Below are positions 55,906-64,000 of a DNA stretch of 64,000 nt, one piece after another. The notes beneath the pieces are model-generated. The model made no database searches. It had not been told where the DNA came from and saw only the letters and a list, made by a program, of their open reading frames with translations. Location: assembly GCA_025642075.2 (NCBI GenBank), contig JAODUO010000143.1, forward strand, positions 230,001 through 294,000, given 5' to 3'. The translations under genes were made by a program, and so were the position numbers. The stretch is from Ridgeia piscesae. Its lineage: Eukaryota > Annelida > Polychaeta > Sabellida > Siboglinidae. Numbering within the stretch: the first letter of the stretch is position 1; each line of letters opens with the position of its first letter.

Positions 55906-56919
55906 ATATGGTGCTAATTCTAAAATAAACAAAGGCCTTTATGTTATGCTATTTAAAATAGTTATGTTGGCTACATATATTTGAAGAGCGGCCATGGCTC
56001 ATCCCAATCGCTGAAATTTTGGAGGCTAGACTATGGACCCATAACTGCTTGCCTCATTCGTAGAGTGACAACAAGGACTTATGTGCATATAAGTTCGTGG
56101 CACTAAGTCCATGGCATTAATATTTTCCCTACAGTTCTTCTAGTGTGTTCTATTTATATCTATGGTCCGTGGTGACAAGATACAACTGTTACACGGGTGC
56201 CTGTGTAGGACTTCCCAATCCCACCATTTGGCAAAGAAATTTGTCATCACTCAAATGGGATCAAATTACACAAAGTGCAGGAATCCGCTGATTCCGCCGT
56301 AGGCGATATAAGTATCCATCAGGGCGACCAGGCTGCAATCCAAGGGGTGACAGGACAAACACAAATTAATAATCTATAATGTGCTTGATGGCTAGTGCCT
56401 ATTAATATATCAACACAAAGGTGCAAACTGACAGAGCCCGGCATGATGAATATTTACTGAACTATGATCTAGTTGCGGTCAACCAAGTAATGTATCTAAT
56501 AATTTTCAACTGGGTAGTCGGAAGTTTATATCTGAACTCGTATATTAATTTTACTACTAGACCTTTTAAGAGAGGGGAGTGATCAGCCTCGCTATATGCC
56601 TGTAAATTTGTTTTTTATGAACTGAAAAAGTTGGGGGACATTTCCTAGGCTGAAAAGTGGAGGGACGTGGTCCCCTCGTCCCCCACCGATCGACACCCAT
56701 GCTGTGTAGAACTTCCCAATCCTACATTTTGGCAAAGAAATTTGGCATCACTCAAATGGGAATAAGTTACACAAAGTGTCGTAGGCGATAAGCATCAAGC
56801 ATGCAAGGGGTGAATATGAAACACAAATTTCATAATTTATAATGTGCCTGATGGCTAGAACCTACCAATAATATCAACACAAGGATGCAAACTGGCAGAG
56901 CACAGCAGCGGCTCAGCCC

Positions 56920-57371
56920 GGTGTCGCGCTTACATTTTTGCGGTCGTTATAAACTTTCCGATTGACGTTTCTGCGCATGCGCGATAAATATAAAATCACC
57001 AATGTGCAGCGAAACGACAAAGCATTTCTGGTATGAATGCCACGGGCTGTTCGTCAACTCTCCTGTGATGATTATTGTGAAGAGTTGCTTAAAATGTCGT
57101 TCAATACAATAACATCTTACGTTTGTTTAAATCACCGTCACTGATTATGGCGCACCATAATCACGTTTGCTATCAAAACATGCTTCAAAACTTGTTTGCC
57201 TCGTGTTAATTCGCTACAAATAACTGTATATATATATCATAACGAACAACCCGTAATATTTATACCATAAATGCACTGTCGTTTCGCTGCACATTAATGA
57301 TTTTACATTTATCGCGCATGCGCAGAAACGTCAATCAGAACGTTTATAACGCCGGAAAAATGTGCTACACC
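56920..57371. mobile_element. Nested foldback element (long terminal inverted repeats)
   Basis: Ends GGTGT[C/A]GC facing each other, then about 130 bp of inverted repeat: left GTTATAAACTTTCCGATTGACG.., CTGCGCATGCGCGATAAAT, AATGTGCAGCGAAACGAC; right is its complement with few mismatches. The centre is about 170 bp. A MITE-like foldback inserted in the hAT-like element. Confidence 0.85.
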
Positions 57372-57659
57372 AGCGTGATGATTATTTACTGAAGTAAGAT
57401 CAAGTTGCGCGCTGTGGCCAGTCGATTTTCTAATGGGTGGTCGGAACTTCATATCGCGAGTTTATAGTCTAGCTAGTCCTGTGTAGCGACTTTTAAGAGA
57501 GAGGAGTGGTGAGTCAGGTTATATGCCTCGCAATTTTTCTGAGCTGAAAAGTGGGGGGACAATTCCTATGCTGTCCCCCCAGGCTGAAAAGTGGGGGAGA
57601 CGCGTCCCCCCGTCCCCCACCGATCGACGCCCGTGAGTGATAATATCCAATTTACTCAC

Positions 57660-57872
57660 CGTCGGTCGCATAGTTGCCTCATACTGTAATGTGTACGCGT
57701 TACGAGTCTTTTCTCCATGGGCTGTCGCGACTATGAACGTCCGATACTTCAACCACGCTTTCGTCAACATTGCCACAGCTCCATTAATTGTAACTAACGC
57801 TGTTCTATCGACTTTGTGCAAATCATTTCCGATGAACTGAAACGCCGAATGTTTCCATGAAGAAGACGTCAT
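57660..57872 (-). CDS. Candidate initial coding exon of a minus-strand gene
   Basis: On the minus strand an ATG at 57872 opens exactly 71 codons (MTSSSWKHSAFQFIGNDLHK .. YEATMRPT) ending at a good donor ACG|gtgagtaa in phase 0. TGACGTCA lies 27 bp upstream. The hAT-like element is inserted in the intron, 16 bp past the donor. Downstream exons are not seen in the window and no family is recognised. Confidence 0.4.
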
Positions 57873-57898
57873 TTGTTGCCATGTCACGTTCTGGTCTA

Positions 57899-57906
57899 TG
57901 ACGTCA
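57899..57906 (-). promoter_or_regulatory. TGACGTCA, consensus CRE
   Basis: Perfect CRE palindrome upstream of the candidate minus-strand start codon at 57872. Confidence 0.35.
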
Positions 57907-58330
57907 CTCAACGCCACTCACGTGATACTGTATTCGGTGCGCTGTGTTAAGAATTTATGCTGTCTTCGCATTCAAACCATGCTCACACGCAGTTCACAGG
58001 ACTTTATAAGCACGAAATCGTTCTCATGGAACGTCCACATCCTTAATATGTTCAAGTCAAGAGCGCGCTCAACGCCGTTTTTCAGACTCAGACAAACAAT
58101 GACAATGTCAAAGTCAAAGTAAAGATGGCAATTAACCGTAGGCGTAGTCGTAGAAATCGGTCGATTTTCGTTTTTTAGAAGAAATGCGGCGTGATTTCAG
58201 CGTCTGAGGCGTTATCGATCAGTTTGAAGAGTTGGTATAACACGAATGTTCTGAAAGACGCTGTGTTGTGCTAAAACTGCATTATTTGCTGAACATTTGC
58301 CAACTTAAGTGGGATTTTTTCTGCGACGGG

Positions 58331-58464
58331 AACCATTCGTTTCACGTGCGCTCGAGTCGTTTACGTGTATACTAGGTCCTATCCCTATAATATAATATAT
58401 TATTTATAGAGATAGGACCTATAGTATACTCGTAAACGATTCGAGCGCACGTGATTCGTTTACC
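58331..58464. repeat. Long imperfect palindrome, arms about 55-60 bp
   Basis: Left arm has ACGTGCGCTCGAGTCGTTTA then TATACTAGGTCCTATC; the right arm is the complement with a few mismatches. The centre is AT-rich (TAATATAATATATTA). Likely a small MITE. Confidence 0.88.
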
Positions 58465-58726
58465 GCTAATATATTTGGCAACACAAATCCACGATCAACT
58501 GCCGAGCGATTCATACAATACGTTTCCGCAGTTGAGCAGGAGCACCTAGTACGAGTTTATAACCTCGGCCCCTGTTCTTGTTGATTCCAGCACTCGGCAG
58601 GGTTCTGTTAAACTCTTTTTTATAATTACGGTTTAATTACATATTTCTTATTTATTTATTACTATTATGATTTTATTAGTATTATTGTAAATTATGTATT
58701 TTATCAAAGCTTTATTGTATGTTATG

Positions 58727-58732
58727 TGTGTG

Positions 58733-58779
<47 letters not shown>

Positions 58780-58810
58780 TTTAGTGCGTGCGTGCGTGCG
58801 TGCGTGCGTA
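58727..58810. repeat. (GT)n-(GTGC)n microsatellite
   Basis: Short compound repeat with one TTTA interruption. Confidence 0.95.
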
Positions 58811-59068
58811 TGTATGTATGTACGTAAGAATATTGGGTGATGATGGCCCATTGAAAATCACGACTTACTACGTCACATGGAAATTAAGCTTTTACTTACT
58901 TACTATGGCTATGCCATGCCTTCCCTGAGCCTGATATGCTAACCACTACACAGTTCACGTTGTATTTAACTGGTCCGAATATATGCCTATGGCTATGGCT
59001 ATAGGACAGGAATCAGGGGAAACAACGACCTTGTACTCGTGTGTGTGTGGGGGGGAGGGGGAGACAAA

Positions 59069-59200
59069 GAGCCAATCAGCGTCTGTACCCTATTCTGGTG
59101 TTAGGCCGCCCTGGTGGTAACATTGGCATTAATCTCCCAGGCGGTTGTGAAGGGCTACAAAGTGCTGCCACCTCACGGAGCCTGAATAATCGATGCGATA
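59069..59200. repeat. Interspersed repeat family C, copy 3
   Basis: GAGCCAATCAGC, TACCCTATTCTGGTG, GGTGGTAACATTGGCATTAA, CTCCCAGGCGG, GTGCTGCCACCTCACGGAGC. Same order as 8268-8412. Confidence 0.75.
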
Positions 59201-59209
59201 CTACAGTTG

Positions 59210-59890
59210 GCAATGGATCAGGAACATAGGATTAAATGTATCTGGAGAAAACATTATTATAACTATATAACTTCCTAAACAGTAGCTGAGTAAGTAAAAG
59301 ATGAAAACAGGGAATTTATTTTCGGATACCTGAATGAACATTTATGTGTTTTAAAGGGTTTCTTTGGGACACGAAAGGAATTTTGTTGTTTCCAAAATTA
59401 TAATGAAAACGGATTCTTTGAGAAAATAAACCCTTTGTAATATATATAATTTTAATTAATATACCTATTTCATGTCACCCTATGCCATCGATTCATTAGA
59501 AGTATTTTTTATTAATCACTAATGACCCTGACAATATATCAAAAAAGAATCCCTTTCGTGTCCCAAATAGTTCCGCATCCGCAGACTTTCTAGTTTGGGC
59601 TCGATCCGCCTAAGTTATCCATATATGGCATGGATAGTAGTGTTTAATAAAACATATTCCTAATGAAATAAAGGTATAGAGAATTACATGAAATAATTAT
59701 ATTAACAGGATTGTGTACATTACAAACGAGATCTTAACGAATCCCTTTTCATTATAATTTGGGTGACGAAAGAATCCTGTTTGGGTCTCAAAGAATTCCG
59801 TTAACAATATACAACAAAATAGCAGGTATTTGTCAATGTTACTGCATTCTGTACAGCATCAGCAGTCCCTTGAAATAAGGAAGACGGCTT
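59210..59890. other. AT-rich stretch, nothing recognised
   Basis: Several lookalike segments around GAATCCCTTT..GTGTCCCAAA (59375-59575 and 59740-59790) suggest an old degenerate repeat. No gene. Confidence 0.4.
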
Positions 59891-59899
59891 CCAAAGGTC

Positions 59900-60740
59900 G
59901 GTCTTGTGTCCTGAGGTGACTCAAGAGCCCGATTCTTGATCTGCAGATCTTGTTGCAGTGTGGGCTAGAGGTCCCAGAACTTGCCTTTCTTCATATAGTG
60001 TTTAGCAGTGTCTTTGAATCGTTTTCTCTGACCACCACGTGTTCTTGCACCATGTGTTGGTTGTGCAAAAAGTACTTGTCGGGGAGACGATTGTCCGTCA
60101 TTCTGACACAGCGGCCAGTATAGCAGAGTTGGTTTTGCATTATCATTGCCTCAATACTAATTGTGTTTGGCCTCCATGAGGACACTGGCAATGGCATTGG
60201 TGCGGCGTTCTTCCCATCAGATACATGGTATCTTTCTGAGGCAATGGGTCTTCAGATGACATCGATAAGTAACCTACGCCTCGCTTATGTAGAGTGGTAA
60301 TACAAACGGCTTAGCATCACTTTAGTATCTTTCCTGAGGTTGTGGTTATCGAAGATTCGATTGCGCATTTCCCTGAATGATATGCTGGCACAGCATATAC
60401 GGTGTTGAATTTCTGCTTCAATGGTGGCCTTCTGGGATAGATGACTCCCTAAGTACGGGAAATGTTCATCAACTTCTAGGTTGGTTCAAGATATTTTAAT
60501 ATCAGCAGGTCCTTCAATGTTGCCTGGAGCGGCTATCTACCTATGTGCCACACTCTTTCTTGTCCGTGACCACCTTCCACGTAGAGTTGAAAGTGACTAT
60601 CGGCTCGATGGAAGACTTCAATCCGATTCGTCTCATGACCAAAACAAAAGTGACAAAGACTGCCGTTATAGACCTGCAATATGCTGATGACTGTGCCATT
60701 CTTGCCCACACAGCAGAACATTCACAAACCGTATGAACAT
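59900..60740. mobile_element. LINE with inverted 5' segment (twin-priming structure)
   Basis: 60480 down to about 59960 (minus) encodes the RT C-terminal region: VDEHFPYLGSHLSQKATIEA, EIQHRICCASISFREMRNRI, then TISIEAMIMQNQLCYTGRCV. 60481-60735 (plus) encodes the upstream RT palm region: ..KVTKTAVIDLQYADDCAI, LAHTAEHSQTV. The two halves meet head to head at about 60480, the arrangement expected when the 5' part of a LINE is inverted during insertion. Both parts are frameshifted. Confidence 0.85.
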
Positions 60741-61039
60741 AACCATTAACAATTATATTGCATTGACAAAATGCAGTCTTTATTATGAAAGAGTACAGTA
60801 TACATGGTACATAGTGCTTAAAATGCCAGACAATTTGAAGTAGCGTTCGTTGCATCACTTATAGATAGATACATGTAAATGACATTAATTCAAGACTACA
60901 ATTGAGGCTACAATCCACATTATTGTTGGTGAATATGTCTCTCTGTGTTGCACTGCTGCATTCCAGATTTCAACCAGTTCTACGTCTGTGCCTTTGACAA
61001 TATCACTCAGACTTGCTATCCTTGAAGGGATTCAATTTG

Positions 61040-61345
61040 GAGACCCAAGACTTTTGCCTGAAATGGAAAGAAAGACCGAACCTCAACAACCGACATACTT
61101 AGTTAACCTGCCATATTTCTCTGATATCTGTAGGACCCTTAGATCATCCGTTTCCAAACAATTTTTTTGTTCCTATAACGAAGCTCAATGTTGGCAAATG
61201 TGCTTTCTCTGTACCTGCCCTGCGCCAACAATCTGGAATCAACTCTCTATTACAATTAAACCTTTTGAAACTAGACACCTTTCGTAAAAAAAATACTCAA
61301 AAACATACTTGTTTGAAATTGCTTATCCAGTATCCACCATACATT
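61040..61345 (+). mobile_element. CR1/Jockey-like LINE C-terminal fragment
   Basis: YLVNLPYFSDICRTLRSSVS, then after a frameshift VGKCAFSVPAPTIWNQLS, and KTYLFEIAYP. An (ATT)n run follows near 61470. A different subfamily from the twin-primed copy next to it. Confidence 0.75.
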
Positions 61346-61669
61346 TTCACCAGTTCCAAGCTCCAATGACGACTTTTGTCTGTCTTCGTTTATGATTACG
61401 CCGAATGAGTTTGTTTGTTGCCCCTCTGGGCATGAGTTTTCAAGGATATAGCCACTACAAACTTGTTACAGTTGCTATTATTATTATTATGGCATAATCC
61501 CTACCCATGTGTGGCTCTTGCAGAAATTGCTCATAGCTGCCAAACTATGCTGTTGTATGCTAAGTAATTCACCAAGCCCTCTCCCTCTGCCCCCACCAAC
61601 CAACCTAACCTAACAACATCCCATGTTGTAGCACACAATACGTTGCTGTAGTAGGGTAACAGCACTTAC

Positions 61670-61697
61670 GTTTCTTCCATGTCTTCCAGCTCATTTG
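61670..61697 (-). CDS. Minus-strand gene C, 28-bp exon (phase 1-2)
   Basis: Acceptor (minus) tctttcttgcag, donor gtaagt. Encodes (A)NELEDMEE. Phase 1 entry matches the phase-1 exit of exon 62890-63025. Confidence 0.5.
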
Positions 61698-61779
61698 CTG
61701 CAAGAAAGATGAGAAGACGGTATAGCAAGGGTTAGATGCAGCAAGAAACAAAATAATTATAGACTTCAAGTCAACCAAA

Positions 61780-62385
61780 CTCATGCTCAGACTGACATCT
61801 TAAATAAGCCAAACACACCATCTCAGACTGACATCTTAAGTAAACCAAACACACCATCTCAGACTGACATCTTAAGTAAACCAAACACACCATCTCAGAC
61901 TGACATCTTAAATAAGCCAAACACACCATTTCAGACTGACATCTTAAATAAGCCAAACACACCATTTCAGACTGACATCTTAAGTAAACCAAACACACCA
62001 TCTCAGACTGACATCTTAAGTAAACCAAACACACCATCTCAGACTGACATCTTAAGTAAACCAAACACACCCTCTTAGACTGACATTTTAACTAAGCCAA
62101 ACACACCATCTCAGACTGACATCTTAAATAAGCCAAACACACCATTTCAGACTGACATCTTAAGTAAACCAAACACATAATCTCAGACTGACATATTAAC
62201 TAAACCAAACACACCCTCTTGGACTAACATCTTAAGTAAACCAAACACATCCTTTAAGACTGACATCTTAAGTAAGCCAAACACATCCTCTAAGACTTAC
62301 ATCTTAAGTAAGCCAAACTCATTATCTAAGACTGACATCTTAAGTAAGCCAAACACACCGACAGACTGACACCCCAAGTTAACAA
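61780..62385. repeat. 36-bp minisatellite, about 16-17 copies, in the gene C intron
   Basis: Units CAGACTGACATCTTAAGTAA plus ACCAAACACACCATCT; later units diverge (ATCCTCTAAGACTTACATC). It starts 80 bp upstream (minus sense) of the 28-bp exon's acceptor. Confidence 0.95.
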
Positions 62386-62621
62386 AAATCAACCTATAAC
62401 TTGCACCACTTTGCCATGCAACCTGGTGGCACCATCTTGTGGATAGTATTGAAAACATGAAACATTAATTAATTAATAGTATTTAAGGACAAACACTTCA
62501 TTGTTGCTAACACAACCACAAACACCCTGCACATACTTAGTGATTATAATGTAGAGTTGATATTCCATCTACATAGAGACTATGACCCTGAGAGATATTA
62601 GAGAGCAAGCCTAGACACCTG

Positions 62622-62790
62622 GGAACTATTTCACTAAATCCAATTTTGCTCTTTAAAAATCAATTTTGATCCTTAACGGTAATCTTGAATACCTGAAAAC
62701 GGTCAACACCACGAAGCACCAGCGAGACAATGTCATGGTGTGTCGTGGAAATAGTGTCCTCAGTAATATGGCAATGGATATTTGCGTTAT
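62622..62790. repeat. Interspersed repeat family D, copy 3
   Basis: CAATTTTGCTCTTTAAAAAT, TTTTGATCCTTAACGGTAAT, CTTGAATACCTGAAAACGGT and GTGTGTCGTGGAAATAGTGT align with copies at 34725 (reversed) and 37204. Confidence 0.7.
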
Positions 62791-62889
62791 GAAAAGAAAC
62801 CATTTAATTTAACAAAAGATTTTGTTTAAAAATGAATTTTCCTTAAGAGCTTTTTATCTTAGTGAAATGGTCCAAGTTGGCATGGTTAC

Positions 62890-63025
62890 CTTTGATCTTG
62901 GCGACAAGCTGCTCGAGGTAGTCATGCTTGAGTGGGCGGATTTCTGCCTTCTTACTCTCTTCAATCGCCCTCTGCTTCTCCTCTGCCTCGGCCAAACTCA
63001 ACCCCACCCACTCGGCCTCCTCTTC
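62890..63025 (-). CDS. Minus-strand gene C exon, charged helical segment (phase 0-1)
   Basis: Acceptor (minus) ctgtgttgcag, donor gtaacc. Encodes EEEAEWVGLSLAEAEEKQRA, IEESKKAEIRPLKHDYLEQL and VAKIK: highly charged, likely alpha-helical or coiled-coil. The composition looks genuinely coding but no family is recognised. Its acceptor and first 7 codons are amplified in the adjacent minisatellite. Confidence 0.7.
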
Positions 63026-63600
63026 CTGCAACACAGGTCATAACACAGGTTATAACACACCCACTTATCCTTCTCCTGCAACACAGGTCATAACACAGGT
63101 CATAACACCCCACTCGGCCTCCTCCTCCTGCAACACAGGTCATAACACACCCACTCGGTCTCCTCCTCCTGCAACACAGGTCATAACACACCCATTCGGC
63201 CTCCTCCTCCTGCAACACAGGTCATAATGCAGGTCATAACACACCCACTCGCCTCCTCCTCCTGCAACACAGGTCATAACAGGTCATAACACACCCACTC
63301 GGCCTCCTCCTCCTGCAACACAGGTCATAACACAGGTCATAACACACCCACTCGGCCTCCTCCTCCTGCAACACAGGTCATAATACAGGTCATAACACAC
63401 CCACTCGGCCTCCTCTTCCTGCAACACAGGTCATAACACAGGTCATAACACACCCATTCGGCCTCCTCCTCCTGCAACACAGGTTATAACAGGTCATAAC
63501 ACACCCACTCGGCCTCCTCTTCTGCAACACAGGTCATAACATGGGTCATAACACGCCCACTTATCCTCCTCCTCCTGCAACACAGGTCATAACACGAGTC
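63012..63600. repeat. Minisatellite containing the gene C acceptor and exon start
   Basis: Repeated block, in minus sense: GACCTGTGTTGCAG then GAGGAGGAGGCCGAGTGGGT GTGTTATGACCTGTG, about 10-11 copies of 35-70 bp, with GTCATAACACAG spacers of variable number. The functional acceptor and exon start form the last copy. Confidence 0.92.
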
Positions 63601-63604
63601 ATAT

Positions 63605-63770
63605 CCCACCAGTCCACTAGAGGTGCCACATGTCACCTGAGTATCACTCTGAGTGGCCACTAGAGGAGCCACATATCACATCAGTACTACTCAGAGTGGT
63701 CACTAGAGGAGCCACATGCCATCTGTGTGCCACTGAGTGGCCACCAGGGGCGCCACGTGTCACTGGTGGT
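63605..63770. repeat. About 50-bp tandem repeat, 3-4 copies
   Basis: Units containing GAGTGGCCACTAGAGGAGCC ACAT..CA, next to the gene C minisatellite. Confidence 0.75.
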
Positions 63771-64000
63771 TTGTCATGTCCATTTGGAACTACAACCAGT
63801 GATGTTGACGGTTTATTGCCAGTGCTGCCTGCCTGTGTCCCAATCCAGGGCCAGCCACAGTCACACAGTCTCTGGTCAGTCTCTGGTCAGTCTGAGGCCT
63901 GTCTCTTTCCCACCATGAACCACTGTAATCCCTGAATTAGGGAGCACAAACTATCTCTCCTAATCAGCTCCCTGCTGGGTGCAGTGCTTCCTCCCAGTGG
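63771..64000. other. Window end, nothing recognised
   Basis: Unique-looking DNA with a CTCTGGTCAGT direct repeat. Presumably further intron of gene C. Confidence 0.4.

Larger units (their letters stand above)
55488..57635. mobile_element. hAT-like composite DNA transposon, perfect 8-bp target duplication
   Basis: Left end CAGGGGCGTCGATC; right end, as complement, CACGGGCGTCGATC. Both are flanked by AGTGATAA (55480-55487 and 57636-57643). An internal inverted end (..CACCGATCGACACCCATG, to about 56701) splits the element into two homologous halves: 56203-56460 and 56703-56915 share ACTTCCCAATCC, TTTGGCAAAGAAATTTG and CATCACTCAAATGGGA. The second half contains a nested foldback (56920-57371). 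TA and CATGTA microsatellites lie near the left end. No transposase frame. Confidence 0.88.

Overview
The window is metazoan nuclear DNA. Genes are split by GT-AG introns, there is no operon structure, and the DNA between exons is filled with micro- and minisatellites, a tRNA-derived SINE, LINE fragments, a decayed Gypsy element and two hAT-like elements with target-site duplications. The EMI + four-FAS1 gene is an animal-specific architecture. A marine invertebrate, probably a lophotrochozoan such as a mollusc, fits the texture best, but the phylum is inference.

Layout. 1-13964 (+): 3' two thirds of a gene for a cytoplasmic-looking SH3-domain protein with long acidic, proline-rich low-complexity sequence. 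Its last exon is about 3.2 kb, carries five copies of an RFFTPAxFxP-type motif, and is broken by a 1-bp insertion inside a coding minisatellite. 14000-29700: no confident coding gene; a 1.37-kb hAT-like element (17044-18409), a LINE tail (18655-19167), a 2.5-kb composite CTG/CCTG/CGTG microsatellite, a pair of overlapping, mutually exclusive palindromes (25562-25671) and several minisatellites. 29991-48762 (+): a complete secreted TGFBI/periostin-family gene with an EMI module and four FAS1 domains, and two alternative signal-peptide first exons that share the same splice phase. 49000-57640: LINE and Gypsy remnants, a 52-bp minisatellite and a 2.15-kb nested hAT-like element. 57660-63025 (-): a candidate initial exon at 57660-57872, a LINE with a twin-priming-type inversion, and two exons of an unrecognised coiled-coil-like gene.

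How the parts relate. The two main genes share no obvious pathway: one product is probably an intracellular scaffold, the other an extracellular matrix adhesion protein. What unites them is intron behaviour. In three unrelated places the tandem repeats are made from exon-intron boundary sequence: the branch-point region before exon 2657, the donor end of the SH3 exon, and the acceptor plus first codons of the minus-strand exon at 63025. Separately, all three SINE copies seen lie in sense orientation just upstream of a 3' splice site. The splice-boundary repeats are the most unusual feature here.

Limits: exon models were built by eye from splice sites, phase continuity and family resemblance. 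Boundaries of degenerate repeats are approximate. No transcript or database evidence was available.
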